A DNA stretch of 64,000 bases from Delphinapterus leucas (lineage: Eukaryota > Chordata > Mammalia > Artiodactyla > Monodontidae), in assembly GCF_002288925.2 (NCBI RefSeq), contig NW_022098050.1:7205361-7269360 (forward strand), read 5' to 3'. Positions 1 through 11,104 of this stretch are shown one piece after another. Position numbers and translations under genes: made by a program. The notes beneath the pieces are model-generated. The model made no database searches. It saw only the letters and a program-made list of their open reading frames with translations, and was not told where the DNA came from. Numbering within the stretch: position 1 is the stretch's first letter; every line of letters starts with the position of its first letter.

Positions 1-292
1 CAAAATATACAAAAAGCTTATACAGCTCAATATCAAAAAAACAAACAACCCAATCAAATAAATGGGTAGAAGATCTAAATAGACATTTCTCCAAAGAAGA
101 CGTACAGATGGCCAAAAGGCACATGAAAAGTTGCTCAACATCGCTAATTATCAGAGAAATGAAAATCAAAACTACAGCGAGGTATCACCTTAACACGGTC
201 AGCATGGCCATCATCACAAAGTCTACAAACAATAAATGCTGGAGCGGGTGTGGAGATAAAAGGAACCCTCCTACACTGTTGGTGGGAATGTA
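1..292 (+). mobile_element. L1 LINE fragment, ORF2 C-terminal part, cut by window edge
   Basis: The sequence matches the end of L1 ORF2 as seen in the other L1 copies here (for example 22800-23090), including the peptide stretch [14 protein letters not shown] and the later NNKCWSGCGDK. Homology stops abruptly near 292, after the segment meaning 'LLVGM', so the 3' UTR and poly-A are missing. The left end is the window boundary. Stops and substitutions make it non-functional. The strand follows from the sense reading of ORF2. Confidence 0.9.
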
Positions 293-489
293 CCTTGTCT
301 TTACTATTTCAGTGCATATGGGTCCCACTTAACGATTATCAGCATGTGTATTTCATTGCCTGGGGTCTTTCTCTGGTTGTCAGAGCCCTCTTGCCTGCGT
401 GTAGGAAATCTCAGAAGTGATGGAAATTAATGTTCCTTAGGTGCAGCCCTCAATCATGATTGACAGGAGCAGGTAAAAAACAGCCCACC

Positions 490-711
490 AGGGGCTTCCC
501 TGGTGGCACACTGGTTGAGAGTCCACCTGCCGATGCAGGGGACACGGGTGCGTGCCCCGGTCCGGGAAGATCCCACGTGCCGCGGAACGGCTAGGCCCCG
601 TGAGCCATGGCCGCTGAGCCTGCGCGTCCGGAGCCTGTGCTCCGCAACGGGAGAGGCCACAACAGTGAGAGGCCCGCATACCGCAAAAACAAACAAACAA
701 ACAAACAAAAA
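490..711 (+). mobile_element. CHR SINE, short form (tRNA-Glu-derived)
   Basis: A complete short CHR-type SINE. The tRNA-like head has a recognisable A-box region (TGGTGGCACACTGG) and B-box region near 535-555. A GC-rich body follows, then an (AAAC)n tail at about 685-711. It is flanked by a perfect 14-bp target duplication, AAAAACAGCCCACC, at 476-489 and 707-720, the second copy overlapping the A-rich tail. This shows insertion by L1-type target-primed reverse transcription. Open frames seen across it on both strands are by-products of its GC-rich body, not genes. Confidence 0.95.
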
Positions 712-720
712 CAGCCCACC

Positions 721-3489
721 TCCCTCCCTCTCTACACTGGCTCTCGTAGGTCCCCACTGGATGAAGCCCAGTGTAGTTGGCTTGATAATGGAGCTTTTAT
801 AGGCTGTCTTGTTTTTCCCTGTCTCACTTCCCTACTCTTTTGTGGGTGTTTTCAAAGATTATTTCCCAAATAAAGTACTTGTGCTCTGATCCTTATCTCA
901 AGGTCTCCTGGGGAACTCAAGCCCAATCTGTTGGGAGAAACAGACATAGTGATAAGTGTGAAGAGTGCTACAAGGAGAATTACAATTTGCTTCAACCTCA
1001 ATCTTTCTGCTTAATTTTCTGTGTGACATTCAGGATCCTTTGTCATGAAGAAGAAGAGAAATAAGTAAAGAAGTACTTGTTTTGCTATATACAATACAGC
1101 AAAGAAGTTTCACTGCTTTATTGAAAAAGGAGAAATACAATTAGGAATCCAGCTAAGAGCATGATGCCTCTGTCCTCTGTGTGGAGCAGGTTGGGCATAA
1201 TTCTGAAGTGCATGGCAGAATCTGGTGAGGTGTGGGGTTACCGGGCTCCACTAGCCACAAGAAGAGGGTAAATGTGGGTCACATTTTTAAAGACTTCTGT
1301 GATGGATTCAATAATCTTAAACACACATTTGATAACTTGATATGCAGAGTTCTTTGTTAGCCTTTAAAACTAAAAACAAAAGGACCAAAAGTAATAGAAT
1401 TCGGACGAAAGAAAACTCATCTCCCAGGCTGTTGCTAACCATTACAAAGTGGTTTCCTTACGTTGATAGCAACAAGCCACTAGCTGCCAAATTATTTATT
1501 ACAGTGTAACAGCTGCAATTCTATGGATGCATTTCCTAAAATCCCTTAAGCTTTCTTTCAAATACTGATTTTAACAGCATCAGTGATTGTCTCTGTTGAG
1601 TAGTCCAGCATATAGTGAGCCGTACTGTTTATCTTTAGCTGGAGCTCAGAAAACGTGACTTAAGCAATGCAAAGGAAAGCCATCTTGTTTGAGGCACACT
1701 GGCTCAAATCACTGCTCCTCTGTTAGGCTGCTATTTACTTAAGTGTGGAAACAGCACTGCGGAGCAGAAATGGAAAGTAGGACATAAACTCCCCTTTCCA
1801 TCCCTGTTCTCCATTCCCAACCCCTCTGGCACAGAGGACCTCCGTGCCTCATGAAACAGGGGAAAGAGGTGCTAATAGCATTGGGGGCAAACTGCACTCA
1901 AAATCTCAGCCACTGTGGACTGGTGTTTCATTTCCTTCCCTCTTGGCTGGAGGAGAGTGCCGTCCCAGGTATCTACCAGGCTGGGAGGAGGGCTCGAGGA
2001 AAAAGGGTGGGTTTGAGCTTCTAATCAAATGCTTGCCAAGGTGTGGGAAGTTGATTCTGTTCTCCCCACTGGAAGTATCTCCTCTGCAGTCATGTCCCCT
2101 TTTATCCAAATAAGTGCCATGTGCAGAGTAATGCATTTAGTATCCAACACAAATAGTACATCAGTATAGCTCAGTCCATCATGCCCCCTTTGAGAAGAAC
2201 CTTCCTTCTTCCGAGTAACAGTAGAAAGTTGTGTTGTTGTTGTTGTTGTTGTTTTCCCACAGGGAGAATAATAGATACCTTGATATGACAGATTCTGTGT
2301 AATGGGGAGCCCTGGCAAACAGAGCCTACTGATTTCACAGAAAATAATTTGATTTCTGAAATTCTTATTTAAAGAGCACATCGATTTTTTTTAATGAGGA
2401 GTCCACCTGCTGTACAAGGAGGAGTGGCACCTTAAAGGTGCCAGGAAATGAAAGCCTGGTGAGCGAAGTGGCCAAGTATTCTTAAGAAGCCACATCTAAC
2501 ACTGGGCATAAAGGCTGGCGTTGGAAAGGGGCCAGCCTGTGAAAAAGGAGCTGACTGTACTCGCTAACTCCAGTGGGCAGAGCTAGCAGAGGGGAAGCTG
2601 AAAAAGGGCAGTTGAGGAGGATAAAAGTGAATAGGAGACTATTAATTCCTGTCTTTAAGAAGAATTTGTGCTTGAACACTGCAGCTGTTATTTAAGTTAA
2701 GGAAACCAAAGGGGAAAGAAAGGATAGAACCACAAGTCTTCTCCTAGAAGAGTTACCAGTAAAGAATACAGACCTTTCTCTGTCACTTCATCATTAAGCT
2801 TTATTTGTTCACTGCATAATTCCCCCTGGTTCTTGCTCCTCTGTAAAGGCATCTGATGTGTTATTGAGTATTACATACTCATTGTGTTTCTTTGCACAGG
2901 TAGCATATTTGTATTTAAAAGAGGTCCAAACTTGAAGGAGTAACTTATCATGAGGGAGTGATAAACTCAATTAGGTGAAAGCCACATTTTTCCCCCTCTT
3001 ATTCTTGTCACACATCCATTCCCTGTGAATTCAACAAAATTCTCTCTCCAGGTTTCTGTTGGACTGTTTACCGCATTCCTTAAGTGTGTGAAGTGTAAAA
3101 TGTAAAATATTATTATAGAAGGGTGTGAAGAGATAACAAAGGCAAGTTACAAGACTGAATGGCAGAGGTACATGAGCTTACCAACACCTTCACTCCAACC
3201 AGCCCCATGCTTGGGTGAAGGCATCTCTAGAAGCTGCAAGTTTTACGATTGTGTGAGGTCTGCAATGACCATCAGCAGAAGACTAAATCTGGAAAGGATT
3301 CAATCAGAGCTAGCCTCTTGCCAGAATTTTCCAGGATACAATGGGTTGTTCTAGAGCCTCTCTATGCCTGTGGTACCTTGTCAGTTGACTACCTAACTCA
3401 TCATTTATACTCTGGGGTACTAGGCAAGGTATAAAGACCAAATTCCAGTCTATAGTGAATAGGTTTGTTTCGATGTGCTTTAAGGTAGA
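721..3489. other. Apparently unique intergenic DNA
   Basis: No gene, recognisable transposon or RNA gene was identified in this 2.8-kb stretch. Open frames are short (under 120 codons), lack recognisable domains and occur on both strands. The only distinct element is the TTG microsatellite listed separately. Very old repeats below my recognition limit may be present. Confidence 0.5.
2229..2254. repeat. (TTG)n microsatellite
   Basis: About eight uninterrupted TTG units followed by a short T run. Confidence 0.9.
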
Positions 3490-3690
3490 CTAGCACTGTT
3501 CAATAGAACGTTTTGTGATGATGCAAATGTTCTATATCTGCACTCTCCAATACCTAGTCACTAGCCACATGTTACTGAGCACATTAAATGTGGCTAGTTA
3601 GATTTGGGAAGTGGATTTTATCTAATTTTAATTACTTTAAATTCCAATAACCACATATGGCTAGTGACTACTGTGTTATACATAGCGCAG
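3490..3690. mobile_element. Non-autonomous hAT-Charlie DNA transposon, MER3-like
   Basis: A 200-bp palindromic element. Its left end reads TAGCACTGTTCAATAGAA, and the reverse complement of its right end is a diverged version of the same sequence. The internal arms carry the motif 'ccactagccacatg/tgtggctag' near 3555-3600 and again, inverted, near 3650-3668. Terminal inverted repeats with this internal motif are what I recall of the MER3 family. It has no coding capacity. An 8-bp target duplication is too diverged to claim. Confidence 0.7.
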
Positions 3691-5222
3691 AAGTAAACCA
3701 TGGAAAATAATAAAATGGGATCGTTAGCAACATTTATCTTTAGCATTAAAGAGAAACCTGGTATCCTGGAGTCACCCATTTAAATAGCTGTTTATCCTTG
3801 TGGCCACATATGTCTGTGAGTTTGCGTGACTAACATGTTGCTCAGTGTTTCCTTGGGGAACGTGTAAATTTGGTGTCAAAGGTAAAGTCCCCTTGTCCTC
3901 TTTTTCAGCCTCTAGGTCAGGCTCATATGTAGAGCAGCTTTCACCTCCAGACAATAGGCATTGCCTCCCAAAACTGGATCTGTTTTTTTCAGTAAGAACA
4001 ATAAGCTGGAGTCTTTCCAAAGAATAAAAGCTTTCCTTAAAGACAAGACATTCTCTAGGCGCTGGCTATGGAAACAAGTGGAGGCCTCTTAAGTAGAATA
4101 ACAGCAGTCCTTCCTTCTACTCTCACTAGGAATGACAGCATTAGTGGTTTGAATACATTAAAGGCTGGATCATTATATACCCACTTCAGGTGGATCATAT
4201 ATATACATATTTTTAATTCCTTGTCCTTGGTCAACCAACAGAGGGTGTTGGGACTGAAATCCCATGTGAGCCTTCTTGGAATTTAAAGCCCACTTTGCTG
4301 AGACAGGATTAGGCAAGATAAAGGAAAAAGCAAGAAAATGAACACAAACACAATTAGACTAGACCAGCCCTGGAGTCAAGTCATGTGTAATTTCCAATAC
4401 AAAAAGATTTAATTATGCCATCATGACCAAAATCACTTATTAAGTGCCCATTTATATGTGTTGCTGCACCAGGAAGATATACAGAAAAAGTCAGACTCGG
4501 TCTCAGCCCACTAAACAGACAAAAATGAAACAGAAAGATATTCAGGATGAGAATTAAATATATTAATGAATATTTACATTCAGTGCAAATGTAGCCCCCA
4601 CAGAGCAGGCTTGAAACTCAAATGGCTAAAGAACAAAGTTCTGTACTGTTCCCGCTGGATGCAGAAGGTGGGGGAGAGGTAGGATGGAGGAGGTTGTTCG
4701 GATCTCTTATTCTCTTTGCAATATGCATGACCATGCTGTTTGTCCTTTGGGAAAGGTGTGTGTATGGCAGTGGGGCTGGTTCAGGATTTTCCAGCCTGGA
4801 AACTGTTCTCTTCCTGCTCCAAACCAGAGAAACACAGTGAGCCACCGCCCCTCCTGCAGCATGCGCTAATAAAGGTCACAGACAGTTTGTGGAAGAGAGA
4901 GAGGGAGAGGGAGAGGGAGAGAAGAGAGAATGAATGAGAGCTTGAGTCAGCGAGCAATGGAACTCCATCTTCATGCACCACCACAGGAGTCCCTCTAGAC
5001 TAGGGTCGGAGCAGGGATTTTTCTCATCCAAGGCTGGGGAGGTGAGAGAAGCAAACTAGGCTTTAAGCTAAGCACAAGGCTGATGACCAAGAAACCAAGA
5101 GGAGGAATCCAAAATTTTGCCAAACCAAAGGGGCAAGAAGTGCAAAGTAGGTATGAAGTACAGAGCCAGGAATCCAGAAACCAGGAAGTTGGGAGAAAGA
5201 AAATGGTTTGAGAAAAAAAGAT
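3691..5222. other. Apparently unique intergenic DNA
   Basis: No supported gene or named transposon. It contains a GA-rich simple repeat (listed separately). About 4435-4500 weakly resembles an L2 3' segment but is too diverged to call. Confidence 0.5.
4891..4930. repeat. GA/GGGAGA-rich simple repeat
   Basis: A purine-only tract of GAGA and GGGAGA units. Confidence 0.85.
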
Positions 5223-6665
5223 GAGGAGACCTTCAAGATGGTGGAGGAGTAAGACGTGGAGATCACCTTCCTCCCCATAAATACATCAAAAATACATCTA
5301 CATGTGGAAGAACTCCTACAGAACACCTACTGAACACTGGCAGAAGACCTCAGACCTCCCAAAAGGCAAGAAACCCCCCAAGTACCTGGTAGGGCAAAAG
5401 AGAAAAGAAAAAACAGAGACAAAAGAACAGGGACGGGACTCGCACCTCTGGGAGGAAGCTGTGAAGGAGGAAAAGTTTCCACACACCAGGAAGCTCCTTC
5501 ACTGGTGGAGATGGGGGGTGGCAGGGGAAGCTTTGGAGCCATGGAGGAGAGCGCAGCAACAGGGGTGCAGAGGGTAAAGTGGAGAGATTCCCACACAGAG
5601 GATCAGTGCCAACCAGCCTGCACCAGCCTGAGAGGCTTGTCTGCTCACCTGCTGGGATGGGCGGGGCTGGGAGCTGAGGCTTGGGCTTTGGAGGTCAGAT
5701 CCCAGGGAGAGGACTGGGGGTGGCTGCGTGAACACAGCCTGAAGGGGTTAGTGCACCACGGCTGGCCGGGAGGGAGTCCGGGAAAAAGTCTGGACCTGCC
5801 GGAGAGGCAAGAGACCTTTGTTTCAGGGTGTGAAAGGAGAGGGGATTCCTTCCCTGTGTGCCCATAGAAGGCAGAGCACTGCCTAAGCAAGCTCCAGAGA
5901 CAGGTGCAAGCCGAGGCCATCAGCTTGGACCCCAGAGACAGGTGTGAACCACTAATGCTGCTGCTGCTGCCACCAAGAATCCTGTGTGCAAGCACAGGTC
6001 ACTATCCAACCCCCCCCCCCAGAAACCTGTGCAGCCCGCCACTGCCAGGGTCCCGACATCCAGGGACAACTTCCCCAGGAGAATACACGGTGCACCTCAG
6101 GCTGTTGCAATGTCACGCTGGCCTCTGCGGCCTCAGGCTCGCCCTGCATTCCAATTATGACAACCATACCTCTCCCTCTCCCTGGCCTGAGCAAGCAAGA
6201 GAACCCTAATCAGCCACTGCTTTAACCCCCTCCTGTCTGGGCAGGAACAGAAGCAACCTAAGCGTCCATCAAGAGATGAATGGATAAAGGAGATGTGGCA
6301 CATGTATACAATGGAATATTACTCAGCCATAAAAAGGAATGAAATTGGGTCATTTGCAGAGACATGGATGGACCTAGAGTCTGTCATGCAAAGTGAAGTA
6401 AGTCAGAAAGAGAAAAACAAATATCGTATATTAACACATACATGTGGAACCTAGAAAAATAGTACAGATGAACCTATTTCCAGGGCAGGAATAGAGGTGC
6501 ACACATAGAGAATGGATGTGTGGACACAAGGTGGGAAGGGGAGGGTGGGATGAATTGGGAGATTAGGTTTGACATAAATACACTACCATGTGTAAAATAG
6601 ATAGCTAGTGGGAACCTGCGGTATAGCACAGGGAGCTCAGCTCGGTGCTCTGTGATGACCTAGGT

Positions 6666-6966
6666 CAGCAGTCCCCAACCTTTTTGGCACCGGGGATCGG
6701 TTTCGTGGAGGACAGTTTTTCCATGGACTGGGGGTGGGGGGGCGGTTCAAGCAGTAATATGAGCAATGGGGGGAATGGTTCAGGCAGTAATATGAGCAAT
6801 GGGGGGGATGGTTCAGGCAGTAATGCGAGTGATGGGGAGCAATGGGTAGCAGCAGTTGAAGCTTCTCTCACTCACTTGCCCACCGCTCATCTCCTGCTTT
6901 GCAGCCTGGTTCCTAACAGGCCTTGGACCAGTACCAGTCCATGGCCTGGGGGGTTGGGGATGCCTA
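6666..6966 (+). mobile_element. Non-autonomous hAT element, MER1/Charlie-like, inserted in L1 3' UTR
   Basis: The left end CAGCAGTCCCCAACC and right end GGGGTTGGGGATGCCTA form imperfect inverted termini. The body (…TTTTTGGCACCGGGGATCGG…) is that of the MER1-type hAT-Charlie family. An 8-bp duplication flanks it, ACCTAGGT at 6658-6665 and ACCTAGAT at 6967-6974 (7 of 8 identical), the length expected for hAT transposases. The interrupted sequence on both sides is L1 3' UTR, so this insertion is later than the L1. No transposase is encoded; an open frame rich in Gly, Ser and Asn across it comes from an internal tandem repeat. Confidence 0.82.
6744..6838 (+). repeat. 33-bp tandem triplication inside the hAT element
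   Basis: Two 33-bp units (6744-6776, 6777-6809) and a third of about 29 bp (6810-6838). Each begins GGTTCA and contains GCAGTAAT. Units one and two are nearly identical and the third is more diverged. Confidence 0.9.
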
Positions 6967-7109
6967 ACCTAGATGGGCAGGTTTGGGGGGGATGGGAGGG
7001 AGGTCCAAGTGGGAGGGGATATATGTATACATATAGCTGATTCACTTCGTTGTGTAGCAGAAACTAACACAACATTGTAAAGCAATTATACTCCAATAAA
7101 AACGTGAAT

Positions 7110-7790
7110 AATTGATGGGTCAAAGAGGAAGCCTCAAAGAAAATAAAAAGCAGAGCATAATGAAAATGAAAAGACAACATATCAAAATATGTGGGATGCA
7201 GTTAAAGCAGTACTGAGAGAGAAATTTATAGCGCTAAATTTTTATATCAGAAAAGAAGATAGGTGTCAGGTCAGTAAACAACTACTTCAAGAAACTAGAA
7301 AAACAAGAGCAAAATAGTCCAAATCAAGCATAAGGAAGGAAATAATAAGGAACAGAAGTACATGAAGTTGAAAATAGGAAAAGAACAGAGAAAATCAATG
7401 AATCAAAAAGCCAGTTATTTTTAAAAAATCAATAAAATAGATAAACTTCTAACAAGACTGATACAGATAAAAAGTGAGAAGATGCAAATCACCAATATCA
7501 GTAATGAAATAGAATATTAGTATAGATCCCACAACCCCTATGAATAACTTTACACTCATGAAATCAACAGCTTAGAGGAAATGAACTAATTCCTCAAAAA
7601 AGCACAAACTACCAAAACTCACCAAGATGAAATAGACAATATGAATAGATCTATAATCATTAAAGAAATTGAATTTGTAATCGAAGGCTTCCCAAAACAG
7701 CAATCTTCAGGCCCAGATAGTTTCATTCGAGAATTCTACCAAACATTTAAATAACTAACACTAGTTTTACACAATCTCTTCCAGAGAATA
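7110..7790 (+). mobile_element. Old L1 (L1M type) ORF2 fragment
   Basis: A diverged L1 ORF2 linker and early reverse-transcriptase region in sense orientation. The line of homology runs from 'ATTGATGGGTCAAAGAGGAAG' equivalents, through the region meaning '[11 protein letters not shown]', to the stretch corresponding to 'SSGPDSFIREFYQTFK' at about 7707-7750. Many stops and indels are present. It ends near 7790. Confidence 0.75.
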
Positions 7791-7794
7791 AAGG

Positions 7795-7858
7795 ATTATG
7801 GTTGTTATAGGCTACTAAACTTTGGGGTGGGTTGTTGTGTAGTAATAGATAACTGAAA
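7795..7858 (+). mobile_element. Possible MLT1-type LTR 3' end fragment
   Basis: A short match to the terminal part of MaLR LTRs (a 'CTTTGGGGTGG…TAATAGATAACTGAAACAC' pattern). It is too short to be certain. Confidence 0.35.
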
Positions 7859-8225
7859 CACCGGGTCGCTTACATTGTCTTCTTGTGGTTCTTTTCTATT
7901 CTATAATCCATGCCAGTGCAAATTGGCCCCTTCTTTGTAAAAGAGCTATTATATTAATTAAAAGAGCTGGTCTGTCTGTGGTTGTTCAGTCTCCACACTT
8001 GGTGTACAGTTGACCAATGCCTTACTTACATCACTCTGTTATTCCTGTTTTGAAATGGTTTATCCCTTAGCTCATGCAATGCGACACACTGAAATAAATA
8101 TATAGAGTATGCTCCAGCTACCTGTCATCCCCAGTTCCTCTATCTTTCTGCCTTAGGTCTTTGCTCAGAGTGGCCATGGAGCCTGCTCTGTCTTATGGTA
8201 GGAAGATATCTCAGGCTGGTCATTA
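7859..8225. other. Apparently unique DNA
   Basis: No gene or recognisable element seen. Confidence 0.5.
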
Positions 8226-8900
8226 AGGTCACAGCTGTTATTTATTACTAACATTTGTTGACTTCTTACTATGTACTGGGACTATACATGTATTCTTTCA
8301 TTTAATTTTTACAATAACTTCATAAGGGAGGTGCTACTGTTATCTACATTTTACAGGTGAGGAAACTGAGGCTTAGAGGGTGTAGTAGGTTGAATAGTGT
8401 CTTCGCCAAATTCATGTCCACCCAGAACTACAGAATGTGACTTCATTTAGAAATAGAGCCTTTGCAAATGTAATTAGTTAAGATGAGGTCATACAAGAGT
8501 AGAGTGGGCCTCTAATCCAAGGACAGGAGTCATTATAGGAGAGGGCACACAGAGACACAGAGAGAAGAGTCCCTGTAAAAACAGATTGGAGTGATGCAGC
8601 TGTAAGTTGAGGAAAGCTAAGGATTGCCAGCAACCCCCAGAAGTCAGGAGAGAGGCATGGGACCGGTTCTCAGAGGCTGCAAAAAGAACCATCCCTGCCA
8701 ACACCTTGACTTAGGATTTCTGGCCTCCTGAATTATGAAAGAAGAAATTTCTGTTATTTTAAGCCACCTAGTTAGTGGTCATTTGTTATAGCAGCACTAG
8801 GAAACTAATACAGAGGTGTTAAGTAGCTTGTTTAAGATCACACTGTTGAAGCCATGGCTTGAAACAAGGTCTGTCTGATTCTAGAGCCAGAATATTTAAC
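8226..8900 (-). mobile_element. MIR SINE split by an MLT1 LTR
   Basis: Reverse-oriented MIR. The part at 8226-8380 ends with the typical TTTACAGGTGAGGAAACTGA core, and homology resumes at 8813 with GTTAAGTAGCTTGTTTAAGA. The gap is exactly filled by the MLT1 LTR. Confidence 0.82.
8381..8812 (+). mobile_element. MLT1-type solo LTR (ERVL-MaLR)
   Basis: It begins TGTAGTAGGTTGAATAGTG and ends GGAAACTAATACA, the ends and length of MLT1 LTRs. The internal landmark 'GGATTGCCAGCAA' is near 8621. The flanks GAGGG (8376-8380) and GAGGT (8813-8817) are a 4 of 5 match to a 5-bp TSD. No internal retroviral sequence is attached. Confidence 0.85.
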
Positions 8901-9387
8901 AAATATACTCTCCTTTTTCTCTATAGTACAACATCAAACATCTCCCTACTACCCAGAAATTGCCGCCTTTATGATATACTGAGGAAGCATTAAACATCTT
9001 CCTTGGCCCCGGGAGCCTAGGTTTTGTTGCTTGACCGTCTCCTGTCAACTCTATGTGAGTTACACTAGTTTCTCTGGTTAAAAACATAGGTACAGGTATA
9101 GGTGCAGATGCAGATACAGATATAGATAGATATAAATAAAATTCAGTGTAAGAAAGGCTTTCTGTCCTATTTATCTTTGTTTCCTGGGTACGTGGTATAG
9201 TGTTCTCTGTATCTAACAAACGTTCAATAATGCCTGTTAATTAATTAGAAAAGAATGAATAGCTATCTTCTCTTGAGGGCCTTATAATCTTGTTTCAAAG
9301 ATTAAGTAAATCTCTAATCCCAAGTCTGTGCATCTCGTTAAATAATGTGAGGAGAGCTCGTAAACTAATTTTTTTTAATTTCGTAAT
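8901..9387. other. Apparently unique DNA
   Basis: No supported gene or element. A short run of GATATA/GATAGA-type units lies around 9085-9140. Confidence 0.5.
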
Positions 9388-9620
9388 TAAGAGCATGGGC
9401 TTTTGAATCACTGTTTATGGGTGCAAATCCAATCTCTACCACTTCTTGGTTGTGTGTCATTGGGCAAGTTGATTCATCTCTCTGAGCCTCATTGTCCTGA
9501 TTTTCAAAATGATGGTAATAATAGCTACCGCACAGGTTTTGTTAGTGTTAACTGAGTTCATGAATAGGAAATGCTTAGCACAGTCCTTGGCCCATACGAA
9601 GTGATCAAGGTATGGGAGTT
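9388..9620 (+). mobile_element. MIR SINE
   Basis: The sense MIR pattern is complete: AAGAGCATGGGCTTT, then TGTGTGTCATTGGGCAAGTT, then CTCTGAGCCTCATT, then AATGATGGTAATAATAGC, and finally the GCACAGTCCTTGGCCCATA tail. Confidence 0.88.
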
Positions 9621-10890
9621 CTCAGAGTTTTAGATATACATATCACAAATATATACAGCATGTGCATGACTAGGATTTTTATATTATCACACGAATATAT
9701 AGAGGAACACATATATTTTAATTGCTGCTACTAAAGTGGATTCAATTATTTGAATGAACCTTTTGTTTTCTTCACAAAGTCCTCTGTTAATGAATCCCTC
9801 TAGGTCTCATTAAATATAGCTAATTCATAAAGGAAGTTCCAGAATTGCAATTGCTGCCAAGATTTGGTGCACTGAGTGGGCAGAGGAGGTAAGCAGTCCC
9901 CTCACGGAAAGATGGTTGCCTTCATTAGCCACCTGGATACCCATGGATGTCCCACACCTTCTACTACTGCAGTGCCTACACAGAGTAGATGCTATTTAAG
10001 TGTGTTCATGGCTTGAACTGAAATTTTATTAATATCAGTCTTTCAGAAAACTCTTGGTTGGAGATTGCCAGCAATCACATATCTACAAGTTCCTCAGTGG
10101 GGAAGAGCTGTGTAATATCACTTAATTGGAAGATACTAGTGATCTGGCTGTGACTGTGTTTGCAGAAGGCCTGGCATCTCATCCATTTCTGGGCCTTCTA
10201 GGTTAAGCAAATGCCTGGAATTCTGATGCTCTGAATGTAAACTTACTGGTCAGCCAGTTCCTCTGAGGCAGGCCCAGATAAATCTCCAGAGCTCTGTTTC
10301 CCTTCCTGCAAAATAACATTCTCCTTCCTCACCTCTCGTTTCTCTTGCTGAGTGGAGAAAGTGATATCTTTATGACCCTTAGCGGCAATGCATGATTTAG
10401 AATAGCTAAGGAAAGAGAGCCATAAACAATGGTTGGGATGCAGAACACTCTGCCACCTTCTAATTTATTTCCTCTCCATCTGACTTCAGATGGGAAAGGA
10501 AAAGTTTCTGTTTATTTGCAGGAACAATATTTTTATGGCTCAGCTTTATCAAGTTAGGTTTTGAGTCTATTTAACGTAAATTTCTTAGAGTTAAACCTCA
10601 ATTCCATCTAAATTTTCTAAGGTGGAAGTACAAATTAAGTGAAAGTTGGGTAAGGTAAATAGTTCAGTAAAATCATCTATATAGTGCCCTCTGTGGAGGT
10701 TTCGGGTCCAGCTGGGCTGAACGTACCCAGAGGAAGGTGCGTAGGCCCTCTCCCCTGTCACTCAGACTCCAGTAAACGGTTGTGTTGACCCTCCAACCTC
10801 TGGATGCTTCCTCTTTTAGACTTCTCCTGCTTCCCACTGTTATGCATGTCTAGCCTACTGTCTTGGTTTGGATCATCCTCCACCACACCC
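9621..10890. other. Apparently unique intergenic DNA
   Basis: No gene, RNA gene or named repeat recognised in about 1.3 kb. Confidence 0.5.
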
Positions 10891-10905
10891 AAAAGCAGAC
10901 CCTGA

Positions 10906-11091
10906 CTGGATAAACAACAAGGTCCTACTCTGTAGCACAGGGAACTATATTCAATAGCCTGGGATAAACCATAATGGAAAAGAATATGAAAAAGAATGTA
11001 TATTTGTGTATCAATGAATCACTTTGCTGTACAGCAGTAATTAACACAACATTGTAAATCAACTATACTTCAGTTAAAAAAATGAGAAAAG
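10906..11091 (+). mobile_element. 5'-truncated L1, 3' UTR only
   Basis: It contains the L1 3' UTR landmarks GTAGCACAGGGAACTATATTC, CACTTTGCTGTACAGCAG and TTGTAAATCAACTATACTTCA, then an A-rich tail. A perfect 13-bp TSD, AAGCAGACCCTGA, lies at 10893-10905 and 11092-11104. It is only about 186 bp long, a typical very short retrotransposed end. Confidence 0.93.
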
Positions 11092-11104
11092 AAGCAGACC
11101 CTGA

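Larger units (their letters stand above)
5223..7104 (+). mobile_element. Internally deleted L1: 5' UTR joined to ORF2 end and 3' UTR
   Basis: Positions 5223-6240 match the 5' UTR of the full-length L1 at 35411, starting with the CTTCAAGATGG motif at the extreme 5' end, which resembles the YY1 site of L1 promoters. At about 6240 the sequence jumps straight to the last part of ORF2 (the region meaning 'ATxPKRPSRDEWIKEMWHMYTMEYYSAIKRNEI'). It then runs through the 3' UTR to an ATTATACTCCAATAAAA end near 7104. ORF1 and most of ORF2 are absent, so the copy cannot move itself. The 3' UTR is interrupted by a hAT element at 6666-6966. No convincing TSD was seen for the L1. Open frames in the 5' UTR part are not genes. 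Confidence 0.88.

Noticed and set aside
490..560. tRNA-like head with A and B boxes in the CHR SINEs
   Set aside because: Part of SINEs with A-rich tails and target duplications. The acceptor stem and 3' end of a functional tRNA are absent, so not called as tRNA genes.
6645..7040. 131-codon frame rich in Gly, Ser and Asn repeats
   Set aside because: It lies over the hAT element and its 33-bp tandem repeats within an L1 3' UTR. The low-complexity peptide is caused by the repeat length being a multiple of three.
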